Below, piece after piece: positions 1-8,386 of a stretch of DNA of 64,000 nt (the first letter of the stretch is position 1; each line of letters opens with the position of its first letter). The notes beneath the pieces are model-generated. The model was not told the DNA's origin. It made no database searches and saw only the letters and a program-made list of their open reading frames with translations. Both the position numbers and the translations under genes were made by a program. This DNA is from Maricaulis sp036231565 (GTDB taxonomy: Bacteria > Pseudomonadota > Alphaproteobacteria > Caulobacterales > Maricaulaceae), in NCBI GenBank assembly GCA_036231565.1, contig JAZAHA010000055.1, forward strand, positions 62,001-126,000, given 5' to 3'.

Positions 1-49
1 TCTCCGCCGACCGCAAACAGCCCTGGTCGCACTAGACCCGGCCTGTCTG

Positions 50-126
50 GCCTCCGTAGCTCAACCGGATAGAGCGCCCGCCTTCTAAGCGGATGGTTGC
101 AGGTTCGAGTCCTGCCGGGGGCGCCA
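50..126 (+). tRNA. tRNA-Arg (anticodon TCT)
   Basis: A full cloverleaf of 77 nt with the CCA end encoded (124-126). The acceptor arm GCCTCCG (50-56) pairs with CGGGGGC (116-122) with one G-U pair. The D arm is GCTC/GAGC, the anticodon loop CTTCTAA gives anticodon TCT, and the T arm is GCAGG/CCTGC around TTCGAGT. The anticodon stem has four good pairs and one C-A mismatch at its outer end. It reads AGA codons, which are rare in this high-GC genome. Confidence 0.97.
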
Positions 127-251
127 TTTTTCTTTGTTCCCGCGCCGCTCGACCCGAGCCTGTCATCGCTATCGGTGTCGGGGTCGATGCTCACATGGAG
201 CGTGCTCAGAGCTGCGGGGTTCGAGACAGACGCTCTTGTCCGCGGCTATTT

Positions 252-1400
252 TCACGCCACAGCTTCAAAACCCCGTTCCAGATCGGCGATGAGGTCTTCC
301 GGCGCTTCCAGGCCGATGGCGAAGCGGATCAGGGCGCCGTCATGGCGGTGCGCGGTCTTTGTGCGCTTGAGCTGGGGGTCGCAATGGATTGCCAGGCTCT
401 CATAACCGCCCCAGGAAAAGCCCATGCCGAACACGCCGAGCGCATCGAGGAAGCGCTCGCTCTTCGGGATGTCCCAGCCGGGAAACTCCACCGAAAACAG
501 GCCGCAGCCGCCAGTAAAGTCCCGGCGGAACAGGGCGTTGTCGGGATGGTCGGCATGAGCCGGGTGCAGGAGACGGCCGGTCTCCGGACGCGATTTCAGC
601 CAGTCGGCGATCGCCATGGAGGAGGCAAAGCTGCGCTCCATCCGCACCGCCATCGACCGCAGGCCGCGCAGGGCGAGATAGACATCGTCCGGCGCGGTGT
701 GGAAGCCGAAGCTGCGCTCGGTGGCCTGCAGGCGCGCAAACAGTGCCTCGTCGCGCGCCACCACCGCACCCATGAGAAGATCGGAATGCCCGCCGACATA
801 TTTGGTCAGCGCCTGTGCGGCATAGTCGACGCCCAGCTGCAGCGGCTTCAGGGTCAGCCCGGCGCTCCAGGTGTCGTCGATAATGGTGATGACACCCTTT
901 TCGCGCGCGATCTTGGCGATGGCGGGAATGTCCTGCATCTCCATCGTCAGCGAGCCGGGCGATTCCAGCAGGATGGCCTGGGTGTCGTTCGTGATGAGAT
1001 CGGCGATCTCCGCGCCCATGCGCGGCGGGAAGAATTCCGTCTTCACCCCGAATTTCGGCAGGGTGGTCAGAAGGAAGTTGCGCACAGGCCCGTAGATGCA
1101 GTCGGCCGCCAGCACCGTCCCGCCAGCCTCGACCGAGGCCAGGATGGAGAGCGTGTTGGCCATCAGGCCGGAGGAGGTGAGGGCACAGCCCGCACCGCCC
1201 TGCAGCTCGGTCAGCGCGCCCCGCAGGGCCTGGTGGGTTTCCAGACCGACCCGGCCGTAATGCACGCGTCCCGGCGGAAAATCGTAGAGCTCGGCCGCGG
1301 ACGGGGCGAGCATGGTCGAGCCGCGCGCGACGGACGGATTGACCTGTCCGCGTTCATCGTGCGGCCGTCCAAGCCGGGTGAGCCGGGTTTCGTCCTTCAT
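252..1400 (-). CDS. metC: Cystathionine beta-lyase (PLP-dependent, Cys/Met metabolism family)
   Basis: A 382-residue fold-type I PLP enzyme of the Cys/Met metabolism family. Visible marks are the substrate-loop region near residue 48 (VHYGRVGLETHQAL), the SSG phosphate-binding turn near 77-79, the cofactor aspartate in the IIDDTW segment and the Schiff-base lysine at about 200 in ALTKYVGGHSD. The family cleaves cystathionine to homocysteine, pyruvate and ammonia; length and motifs fit MetC better than MetB or MetZ, but the substrate cannot be fixed by eye. The chosen ATG (1398-1400) lies 8 nt after the sulfurtransferase stop and has a GAGGGA ribosome site. It is the last gene of a cysteine/sulfur operon. 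Confidence 0.85.
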   Translation of the reverse strand: MKDETRLTRLGRPHDERGQVNPSVARGSTMLAPSAAELYDFPPGRVHYGRVGLETHQALRGALTELQGGAGCALTSSGLMANTLSILASVEAGGTVLAADCIYGPVRNFLLTTLPKFGVKTEFFPPRMGAEIADLITNDTQAILLESPGSLTMEMQDIPAIAKIAREKGVITIIDDTWSAGLTLKPLQLGVDYAAQALTKYVGGHSDLLMGAVVARDEALFARLQATERSFGFHTAPDDVYLALRGLRSMAVRMERSFASSMAIADWLKSRPETGRLLHPAHADHPDNALFRRDFTGGCGLFSVEFPGWDIPKSERFLDALGVFGMGFSWGGYESLAIHCDPQLKRTKTAHRHDGALIRFAIGLEAPEDLIADLERGFEAVA

Positions 1401-1408
1401 CAAATCCC

Positions 1409-2227
1409 TCAATCTTTTTCGACAGGCGTATCGCTGCGGCTGCCCCATTCGGCCCAGGACCCGTCATAGACGGCGGCCGTGCGGCTTTCGCGTTCCAGAG
1501 CAAGCGCAAGGATGCAGGCCGTCACCCCGGAGCCGCAAGTGGTAATGACGGGTCTGTCATCGCGCAGGCCGGAGGCGCGGAAGTGATCGGTCTGCCCGAT
1601 GAGCTCGCCCCGCTCGTTCAGCAGCTGGACGAAGGGCAGGTTCAACGCGCCGGGCATGTGTCCGCTGCGCATGCCCGGGCGGGGTTCCGCTGCACCGCCG
1701 GCGAACCGCGCCGCGGGCCGGGCATCGAGAATCTGGTGTGTGCCGGATGTGATGGCTTCGAGCACGGTTTCCCGGCTCGCCACACGATGCGGCTGAAAAT
1801 CCGCAGTGAAATTGCCCTCTGGCCAGGTCTCCGCCGGGCCGTTTTCAACAGGGCCACCCTCGGTCAGCCAGAGCGGCAATCCACCCTCCAGCACCCGCAC
1901 GCTCTCATGTCCCATCGTCCGGAACATCCACCACACGCGCGCCGCGCTGAACAGGCCCATCCGGTCATAGACGATCAGCGTACTGTCCCGGTCGACCCCC
2001 AGGGCCCGGGCATGACGTTCGAATACGTCCGGCGGCGGCAGCATGTGGGGCAGGGGTGAGCGCTCGTCCTTCACCGTATCGATATCGATCGGCCGGGCAC
2101 CGGGAATAAAACCCGTCACGCGTGGCTGCGGCCCGCCCTCGAAAGTCCAGGTCGCATCGAGAAAGACGGTTCCGGCAGCGCCGTGCCGGGTGAGCGCCTC
2201 GGTAACGGAGATCAGCGGATCGGTCAT
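1409..2227 (-). CDS. sseA: 3-mercaptopyruvate sulfurtransferase (two rhodanese domains)
   Basis: A 272-residue tandem rhodanese protein. The N-terminal domain is the inactive copy. The C-terminal domain carries the active cysteine at about 231 in the loop CGSGVTA, the form typical of mercaptopyruvate sulfurtransferases, whereas thiosulfate rhodaneses usually have CRKG. It moves sulfur from 3-mercaptopyruvate to a thiol acceptor. Its ATG overlaps the stop of the upstream cysteine synthase gene by 4 nt (ATGA), which shows translational coupling, and the MetC-like gene follows after 8 nt. The set suggests joint handling of cysteine made by the first gene. Confidence 0.9.
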   Translation of the reverse strand: MTDPLISVTEALTRHGAAGTVFLDATWTFEGGPQPRVTGFIPGARPIDIDTVKDERSPLPHMLPPPDVFERHARALGVDRDSTLIVYDRMGLFSAARVWWMFRTMGHESVRVLEGGLPLWLTEGGPVENGPAETWPEGNFTADFQPHRVASRETVLEAITSGTHQILDARPAARFAGGAAEPRPGMRSGHMPGALNLPFVQLLNERGELIGQTDHFRASGLRDDRPVITTCGSGVTACILALALERESRTAAVYDGSWAEWGSRSDTPVEKD

Positions 2228-3228
2228 GCCGCCATCCAGGCCGGCACGGGCAGGCCCTTCTCGCGCAGGAAGTCGGGATTGTAGAGCTTGGACTGATAGC
2301 GCGAGCCGTGATCGCACAACACGGTCACGATGGTGTGGCCAGGACCCATATCGCGCGCCATGCGGATGGCGCCCGCGATATTCACCCCCGACGATCCGCC
2401 CAGGCAGAGACCTTCCTGTGTGATCAGATCGAAGATAAGGGGCAGGGCTTCCTCATCGGAGATGCGATAGGCGCGGTCGACCTTGGTATCGACGAGATTG
2501 GCCGTGATGCGGCTCTGGCCGATGCCTTCGGTGATCGACGTGCCTTCGGCCTTCAGCTCGCCATGGGCGAAATAGCCGTAGAGCGCTGCACCGCCGGGAT
2601 CCGCGATCCCGATCTGCACATCGGGATTTTTCGCCTTCAGCCCGGCCGACAGGCCGCCCAGCGTACCGCCCGAACCGACCGCGCAGATGAAGCCGTCCAC
2701 CTTGCCGTCCGTCTGCTCCCAGATTTCCTGTGCCGTGGTGGCCGCGTGGAAATCGCGATTGGCGGTATTGTCGAACTGGTTGGCCCAGATCGCGCCATTG
2801 GGTTCGCTCTTGGCCAGTTCCTCGGCCAGCGTGCCGGAATAGCGCGCATAATGATTGGGGTTGGCATAGGGAACGGCATCGACCTCGATCAGCTCGGCGC
2901 CGAGGAGCCGGATCGCGTCCTTCTTTTCCTTCGACTGGGTGCGCGGGAAGACAATCACCACCCGGTAGCCCAGTGCCGCGCCGACCATGGCCAGGCCGAT
3001 CCCGGTATTGCCGGCCGTGCCCTCGACGATCGTGCCGCCGGGCTTGAGCGCACCGGACGCTTCCGCGGCGCGGATAATGCCCAGCGCCGCCCGGTCCTTG
3101 ATCGATCCGCCGGGGTTGAGGAATTCCGCCTTGCCGAGGATATCGCAGCCCGTCGCCTCGGAGGCCGCGTTGAGCCGGAGCAATGGTGTGTTTCCGATCA
3201 GGTCGATAACAGACTTTGCAGCGGTCAC
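2224..3228 (-). CDS. cysK: Cysteine synthase A (O-acetylserine sulfhydrylase)
   Basis: A fold-type II PLP enzyme of 334 residues. The PLP lysine is at about 44 in NPGGSIKDR, the substrate loop reads TAGNTGIGL, and the phosphate-binding glycine loop is GSGGTLGG; a C-terminal GGSSGVN closes the cofactor site. It makes cysteine from O-acetylserine and sulfide. A GTG start at 3226-3228 is chosen because AGGAGAG lies 7 nt upstream; an in-frame ATG 22 codons earlier has no ribosome site and would add a non-conserved tail. First gene of the three-gene operon. A cystathionine beta-synthase-like role is possible, as both share the fold. Confidence 0.88.
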   Translation of the reverse strand: MTAAKSVIDLIGNTPLLRLNAASEATGCDILGKAEFLNPGGSIKDRAALGIIRAAEASGALKPGGTIVEGTAGNTGIGLAMVGAALGYRVVIVFPRTQSKEKKDAIRLLGAELIEVDAVPYANPNHYARYSGTLAEELAKSEPNGAIWANQFDNTANRDFHAATTAQEIWEQTDGKVDGFICAVGSGGTLGGLSAGLKAKNPDVQIGIADPGGAALYGYFAHGELKAEGTSITEGIGQSRITANLVDTKVDRAYRISDEEALPLIFDLITQEGLCLGGSSGVNIAGAIRMARDMGPGHTIVTVLCDHGSRYQSKLYNPDFLREKGLPVPAWMAA

Positions 3229-3342
3229 GGTCGCTCTCCTCGCTCTGGCATTGCTGGCGATATAGGCATCGACTTGTCGGGCCTCCAGCAACAAAACGCA
3301 AACCCGGCGATCCGGATTACAGCTTCGTGCGTAGAACCGGGT

Positions 3343-3942
3343 ATGAAAACGCTCGCCCTGATCCTGCTGACGGCCGTCGCATGGCCGGCGTCCGTGTCAG
3401 CTGAACCGCCCGCCGATATCGTGTTCGACGTCTTGCGCAATGGTCAGGATTTCGGGCGGCATGAAGTCCGCTTCGACGCGGGACAGGATGGCGCGCTTCT
3501 GGTCGATATCGATATCGAACTCAGGGCGGGTCTGGGCCCGATAACCGTCTTTCGCTACGAGCATTCCTCAGAGGAAGTCTGGCGCGATGGTCAGCTGGTC
3601 TCGCTGGAAGCCGAGACGCTGAAGGATGGCGATCGGGTTGCGGTCGATGTCGAACGAGGTGACACCGGGTTGATTGACCTTATGCCCTCGAGCCACTGGC
3701 TGGGCTATGACCCGGCCGAGCGCCGGATCCTGAACACCGAAACCGGCGAGCCCATGCCTGTGGAGATCGAGGATCTGGGCGTGGAGACGATCGAGACGGC
3801 GTCCGGCATGATCGAGGCGCGCCACATCCGCATGACCGGCACGCTGACCGTCGATCTCTGGTATGACGCGCAAGGCCGCTGGGTGGGCTGCGCATTCGAA
3901 GCGCGCGGCCAGTCGATCCGCTACGTCCTGCAGGACGCCTAG
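3343..3942 (+). CDS. Secreted DUF6134-like protein
   Basis: A 199-residue protein with a clear signal peptide (MKTLALILLTAVAWPASVSA). The mature part is acidic and beta-rich, with an early segment VFDVLRNGQDFGRHEVRF and a C-terminal segment VDLWYDAQGRWVGCAFEARG. This arrangement matches the DUF6134 family of periplasmic proteins in alphaproteobacteria, whose function is unknown. The gene is divergent from cysK and converges on the photolyase gene, with the two stop codons sharing the palindrome CTAG (3939-3942). The family call comes from recognition of the pattern, not from a search. Confidence 0.7.
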   Translation: MKTLALILLTAVAWPASVSAEPPADIVFDVLRNGQDFGRHEVRFDAGQDGALLVDIDIELRAGLGPITVFRYEHSSEEVWRDGQLVSLEAETLKDGDRVAVDVERGDTGLIDLMPSSHWLGYDPAERRILNTETGEPMPVEIEDLGVETIETASGMIEARHIRMTGTLTVDLWYDAQGRWVGCAFEARGQSIRYVLQDA

Positions 3943-5408
3943 GCGTTCTCTTCGGCGGTTTGCGACTTCATCTGTTCGAAGGCGGCGAGAGCGGCCTCAC
4001 GTCCCGCTTTCAGGTCGACGACAGGACGCGGATAGGTGCGGCCCAACTCGACACCCTGCGATGCCAGCTGACCGGCAGATACCTCCCAGGGCGCATGGAT
4101 GTCGCGCTTGGCGAGCTGGACAAGTTCGGGCACCCAGCGGCGGACATAATGGCCCTCCGGGTCGAACTTCTCGCCCTGGGTCGCCGGATTGAAGATGCGG
4201 AAATAGGGCGCCGCATCGGCGCCGGAGCCGGCGACCCATTGCCAGCTTGCGGCATTCACCACCGGATCGGCATCGACCAGCGTGTTCTCGAACCAGGCCA
4301 TGCCGTCACGCCAGTGGCAGCCGATATGCTTGATCAGATAGGAGGCAGCGATCATGCGCGCACGATTATGCATCCAGCCCGTCTTCCAGAGCTCGCGCAT
4401 CGCCGCATCGACCATGGGAATGCCGGTCCGGCCGCGCTGCCAGGCCTCAAGGCCTTGGGGATTGTCGCGCCAGGGGAAGTGATCGAAGCGCGGGTCGAAA
4501 TTCTTCTGCCGCAGATCGCCGAAATGGTGGACGAGATAATAGGCGAAGTCGCGCCAGCCGATTTCCGCGAGATATTTCTCGGCTGCCCCGAAGGACTGCC
4601 CGCGTTCGGCCTGCAGCTGGACCCGGTGCCAGACCGCGCGGGGTGAAATCTCGCCCCAGCCCAGATGCGGTGACAGGCGCGACGTGCCGAACAGGTCGGG
4701 CCGGTCGCGATGGGTCTTGTAGTCGGGCAGTGCCTCGCCAAGGAAGGTTTCGAGCTGTTTGCGGGCCGCCGCTTCGCCGGGCGTCCAGCGGTCATGGAAA
4801 CCGGCCGCCCAGTCGGGTTTGACCGGCAGCAGGCTCCAGCCTGCCAGATCATCGCTGGCGATCGGACCGGCTGCGATCAGCCGGTTCGGCGCGGGCAGCG
4901 GGGCTCGGGGCGAAAAGTCTTTCTGTGCGGCCCGCCAGAAGGCGCTGAACACTTTGTAGGGCCGGCCGGAGCCGTTGAGTACGCTGGCCGGATCGATCAG
5001 CTTCGTGGCGCGGAAGGCGCGCGGCCGGACATCCGCAGCCTGCAGGGCTTCGGCGATATCGCGGTCGCGGGCGTCGATCCAGGGCCAGTCGACCCGGTTC
5101 CAAAAGACTTCGCGCACGCCGGCCTCGCGCACGATCTGCGGGATGAGATCGGCCGCCGCGCCCTGGCGCAGGCTGAGCCTTCCGCCCAGGCGTTCGATAT
5201 CGGCCGCAAGGGCGGTCAGCGAGTGGTGCAGCCACCAGTCCGCCGCCGCGCCCGGTGACAGGCGCAGGGCCTTATCGTCTTCACGAATATAGACAAACAG
5301 GAGCGGCCGGCCGCTCTGGACTGCGGCATGCAGTGCCGGATTATCGGCCAGGCGCAGGTCGCGCCGGAACCAGACGAGTGCAGGTGCGGTGGCGGTTGCA
5401 GTTGCCAT
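3939..5408 (-). CDS. phrB: Deoxyribodipyrimidine photo-lyase (class I CPD photolyase)
   Basis: A 489-residue member of the photolyase/cryptochrome family. The N-terminal antenna domain opens with LVWFRRDLRLADNPAL. The C-terminal FAD domain has the tryptophan-rich stretch WMHNRARMIAASYLIKH, which binds FAD and the lesion, and the adenine-contact region GIPMVDAAMREL. It repairs cyclobutane pyrimidine dimers using blue light. The start ATG is 5406-5408; upstream sequence is not conserved in character. It is divergent from kdsA across a 123-bp region with an 18-bp near-palindrome. Cytosolic. Confidence 0.93.
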   Translation of the reverse strand: MATATATAPALVWFRRDLRLADNPALHAAVQSGRPLLFVYIREDDKALRLSPGAAADWWLHHSLTALAADIERLGGRLSLRQGAAADLIPQIVREAGVREVFWNRVDWPWIDARDRDIAEALQAADVRPRAFRATKLIDPASVLNGSGRPYKVFSAFWRAAQKDFSPRAPLPAPNRLIAAGPIASDDLAGWSLLPVKPDWAAGFHDRWTPGEAAARKQLETFLGEALPDYKTHRDRPDLFGTSRLSPHLGWGEISPRAVWHRVQLQAERGQSFGAAEKYLAEIGWRDFAYYLVHHFGDLRQKNFDPRFDHFPWRDNPQGLEAWQRGRTGIPMVDAAMRELWKTGWMHNRARMIAASYLIKHIGCHWRDGMAWFENTLVDADPVVNAASWQWVAGSGADAAPYFRIFNPATQGEKFDPEGHYVRRWVPELVQLAKRDIHAPWEVSAGQLASQGVELGRTYPRPVVDLKAGREAALAAFEQMKSQTAEENA

Positions 5409-5451
5409 GAGTGTCCTGTGGATCGATAAGGGCCTTGTCTGAATACGCCGC

Positions 5452-5469
5452 TGACCCGATATCGGATCA
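5452..5469. promoter_or_regulatory. Near-perfect 18-bp palindrome between phrB and kdsA
   Basis: TGACCCGATATCGGATCA equals its own reverse complement except for one symmetric pair. It lies in the only space available for both divergent promoters, 44 nt upstream of the phrB start and 63 nt upstream of the kdsA start. A dimeric regulator site is a reasonable inference; the binding protein is unknown. Confidence 0.3.
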
Positions 5470-5531
5470 GACGAGCGACACCAGCGCCGGCTGCAGGCCG
5501 GTGGCAGAACGAGGCCCGAAGGAGGCCGTGA

Positions 5532-6380
5532 ATGAGCCAGGTCAATTCCGTGATTTCCGTACCCCGTCCCGGTCGCGATCCGATCGAGATCGGCAATGAC
5601 CGCAAGCTCACCTTCATCGCCGGCCCCTGCCAGCTGGAAAGCCGCGAACACGGGCTGGAAGTCTCCCAGCAATTGCGCGAGATCGCCGACCGTCTCGATG
5701 TCGGCCTGATCTACAAGACGTCCTATGACAAGGCGAACCGCACCTCGCTCTCGAGCGCGCGCGGCATGGGGCTGGAAGCCTCGCTGCCGGTCTTCGCCGA
5801 GATCCGCGAAAAGTCCGGCCTGCCGGTGCTCACCGATGTGCATACGGCCGAGCAGGCGAAGCTCGCCGCCCAGGCCGTCGATGTGATCCAGATCCCGGCC
5901 TTCCTGTGCCGCCAGACCGATCTGCTGATCGCGGCGGCCGAGACCGGCAAGCCGGTGAATGTGAAGAAGGGCCAGTTCCTGGCGCCCTGGGACATGAAGA
6001 ATGTCATCGCCAAAGTGGCCGATGCCGGCAATCCGAATGTCATGGCCTGCGAGCGTGGCGCCAGCTTCGGCTATAACACGCTCGTCTCCGACATGCGTTC
6101 ACTGCCGATCATGGCCAGCTTCGGGGCACCCGTCGTGTTCGACGCGACCCATTCCGTGCAACAGCCCGGCGGGCAGGGCACGACCTCCGGCGGCCAGCGC
6201 GAATTCGTGCCGACCCTGGCGCGTGCGGCCGTCTCTGTGGGCGTCGCCGCCGTCTTCATGGAAACCCATCCCGATCCCGACAACGCCCCGTCGGACGGCC
6301 CCAACATGGTGCCGTTGAGCGAGTTCGAAGCCCTGGCGGCACGCCTGCTCGAATTCGACGCGCTGGCGAAGAATCTCTAG
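5532..6380 (+). CDS. kdsA: 3-deoxy-8-phosphooctulonate synthase
   Basis: A 282-residue KDO8P synthase. It condenses phosphoenolpyruvate with arabinose-5-phosphate in the cytosol to make the KDO precursor of lipopolysaccharide. Family marks are IAGPCQLES near the N-terminus, the KTSYDKANRTS loop, LTDVHT, IPAFLCRQTDLL, NVKKGQFLAPWDM and the closing FMETHPDPDNAPSDGPNM. The cysteine in IAGPCQ is the metal ligand used by the metal-dependent subclass; the key downstream loop was not checked against both subclasses. The start has a textbook AGGAGG site 7 nt upstream. The gene converges on the DUF3089 gene with 4 nt overlap. Confidence 0.96.
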   Translation: MSQVNSVISVPRPGRDPIEIGNDRKLTFIAGPCQLESREHGLEVSQQLREIADRLDVGLIYKTSYDKANRTSLSSARGMGLEASLPVFAEIREKSGLPVLTDVHTAEQAKLAAQAVDVIQIPAFLCRQTDLLIAAAETGKPVNVKKGQFLAPWDMKNVIAKVADAGNPNVMACERGASFGYNTLVSDMRSLPIMASFGAPVVFDATHSVQQPGGQGTTSGGQREFVPTLARAAVSVGVAAVFMETHPDPDNAPSDGPNMVPLSEFEALAARLLEFDALAKNL

Positions 6381-7582
6381 CGGAATTCTCTTCGGTCGGG
6401 GATGGGCACAACGGGCGCATCCTCGACTTCCTCGATTCCGTCCAGCGGCGGCGCCCAGCGGCGTTCCTCCTGCAGAATGGTCGAGAGATTGAGGCTGCGC
6501 CGCGCCGCATCCAGCCGCAGATCCTCGTAGAAGAGGTTGAAGGGCGGGACACGGTATTCCTCGGCCATCCGGTTGGGGCGGCGCAGATCGGCATAGTCCG
6601 GCTCTTCCACGAACAGGATCCCGTCGCCGCATTGGGCGCCGGTCTGTCCGGGCACGGGTGCCGGCGTTGAATCCGGCGGCAGGCCTTCAGCCGCGACACC
6701 GCCGCGATGCAGGCGCGCCGAGGCATATTCCGCCGTGCGCGCCGACAGGATCGGATTGACGCACAACAGGCCGCGCCCGTCGACAAAGTCCAGACCGCCG
6801 CGCGGCGTCCAGGTCATCGAGCGTTCGGTGAGGATGCGGATACGGGCCTCCTCGCCCGGGCGGGCGTAGGAATAGGCCAGCACGCAGCGCACATCCTCGG
6901 GCGTCTCGCAGGGCGGGATATCGGCCAGAACAGTGTTGAACAGGTCGAGCGGCACCGGCGATTCGAGGATATAGGCGGCGACCAGCCGCTCGCGCAGTTC
7001 CGGATCGGGCGCGACCCGTTCGATCAGCAGGCCCAGCACGTGGAACCCGCCCTGGCCGACACCGGCCAGCAGAATCGGCCGGTCATCGCCTGCCTGCATC
7101 AGGAAGGCGTCGAAGGCGCGCTCGACATCGCCATAGGCGAACTGCCGCGCCAGGATGGAATCCTCGCGGTTATTCATGAAGGTATAGAGCGCCGCCTGGC
7201 GGTATTTCGGCGCAAAGAGCACGCCGGAATTGGCAAAGGGGGCGGCGTAGTTGGGCAGCATGGTGCGCGTGACGGCCTCGACGGCGCGCTCCTTGTCCAG
7301 CTCGGCATTCCAGTTCGAGCCGCCCGAATAGGTCGTGGGATGGACAAAGAACACCGCCGGCTCGTCCTCGCCGGTGAAAGTGCCGCGGGCGAACCAGGCC
7401 TCGGCGCCGGCATAATTGGCGCCGCGCGGCGGGGTATAGGTCTGGAAGGGTTCGCCGGGATCCTGGAAGGTCTGGTAGATCTGGTCACGCAGGGCCCAGC
7501 TGGTCAGCGCGAGCAGGACCAGGAAGCCCGCCGCGCCGGCCAGCACCATCCAGCGGGCGATCGAGACAGGATTGGCCTTCAT
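6377..7582 (-). CDS. DUF3089 alpha/beta-hydrolase-like membrane protein lacking the nucleophile serine
   Basis: A 401-residue protein with one N-terminal membrane anchor (about residues 12-31) and a DUF3089 domain: EPAVFFVHPTTY, then PFANSGVLFAPKYRQAALY, then the elbow after DRPILLAG. In this lipase-like family the elbow normally reads GHSQG. Here it is GVGQGG (174-179), so the serine position holds glycine, encoded by GGC where AGC would give serine. Later segments (ESPVPLD, RGLLCVNP) keep the family pattern, so the fold seems intact. Either the protein is a non-catalytic relative or it uses another residue. It converges on kdsA. Confidence 0.82.
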   Translation of the reverse strand: MKANPVSIARWMVLAGAAGFLVLLALTSWALRDQIYQTFQDPGEPFQTYTPPRGANYAGAEAWFARGTFTGEDEPAVFFVHPTTYSGGSNWNAELDKERAVEAVTRTMLPNYAAPFANSGVLFAPKYRQAALYTFMNNREDSILARQFAYGDVERAFDAFLMQAGDDRPILLAGVGQGGFHVLGLLIERVAPDPELRERLVAAYILESPVPLDLFNTVLADIPPCETPEDVRCVLAYSYARPGEEARIRILTERSMTWTPRGGLDFVDGRGLLCVNPILSARTAEYASARLHRGGVAAEGLPPDSTPAPVPGQTGAQCGDGILFVEEPDYADLRRPNRMAEEYRVPPFNLFYEDLRLDAARRSLNLSTILQEERRWAPPLDGIEEVEDAPVVPIPDRREFR

Positions 7583-7723
7583 GCCGTCACGGTCTCCCTG
7601 CAGACTTGCCGGAAGGTGTCGCGTGCCGAGATTGGCGCACCGGAATCCATAACGTAGACTACCCTTGCTGCGGGGGAATCAGCTCATTTCACGCGCCTAG
7701 CGCCGTCCGGACACGGGAGTGCC

Positions 7724-8386
7724 ATGTTTCGCTGGCTTCGCAACAGTTTCCTCACCGGGATCGTTATCGCAACCCCGTTGGGTGTGACGCTTTACCTGAT
7801 CGTCGCATTCGTCGGCTTCGTCGACAATGTCGTCAAGCCGCTGATCCCGGCGCGCTATAATCCGGAAAACTACCTGCCCGGCGACTTCACCATCCCGGGG
7901 CTGGGCGTGCTGATCGCGGTGGTGATCCTGACCCTGCTCGGCGCTTTCGCCGCAAATGTGTTCGGCCGGACGCTGATCAATCTGGGCGACCGGATCGTCG
8001 CCGGCGTGCCGCTGGTGCGCAATGTCTATGGCGCGCTGAAGCAGATCATGGAGACGGTGTTTTCCGGAAAGAGCAATTCCTTCAAGGAAGTGGTTCTGAT
8101 CGAGTATCCGATGAAAGGGCTCTATGTGGTCGCTTTCGTCTCGGCCAATGGCGACAATAATCTGAAGGAAAAGATCTCCGACGATGTGGTCGGCCTGTTC
8201 GTGCCCACGACACCCAATCCGACCTCCGGCTTCCTGCTCTATACGCCCAAGAAGAACACCATCCCGATCGACATGTCGGTGGAGGAGGCGGCCAAGCTGA
8301 TCATTTCCTTCGGCATGGTCACGCCGGACAAGCTGCCGCGCGATGTGCGCGCCACCCTGCCGCCGGAAATGTTCACCCGGACCTGA
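7724..8386 (+). CDS. DUF502 family membrane protein
   Basis: A 220-residue inner-membrane protein of the DUF502 family. Two hydrophobic segments lie near residues 8-32 (TGIVIATPLGVTLYLIVAFV) and 58-82 (LGVLIAVVILTLLGAFAANV). They are followed by the conserved soluble part: VPLVRNVYGALKQIMETV, VVLIEYPMKGLYVVAFVS and TPNPTSGFLLYTPK. Function is unknown; homologues are widespread and some bacteria keep it beside recG. Here its 3' end overlaps the recG 3' end by 14 nt. Confidence 0.9.
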   Translation: MFRWLRNSFLTGIVIATPLGVTLYLIVAFVGFVDNVVKPLIPARYNPENYLPGDFTIPGLGVLIAVVILTLLGAFAANVFGRTLINLGDRIVAGVPLVRNVYGALKQIMETVFSGKSNSFKEVVLIEYPMKGLYVVAFVSANGDNNLKEKISDDVVGLFVPTTPNPTSGFLLYTPKKNTIPIDMSVEEAAKLIISFGMVTPDKLPRDVRATLPPEMFTRT

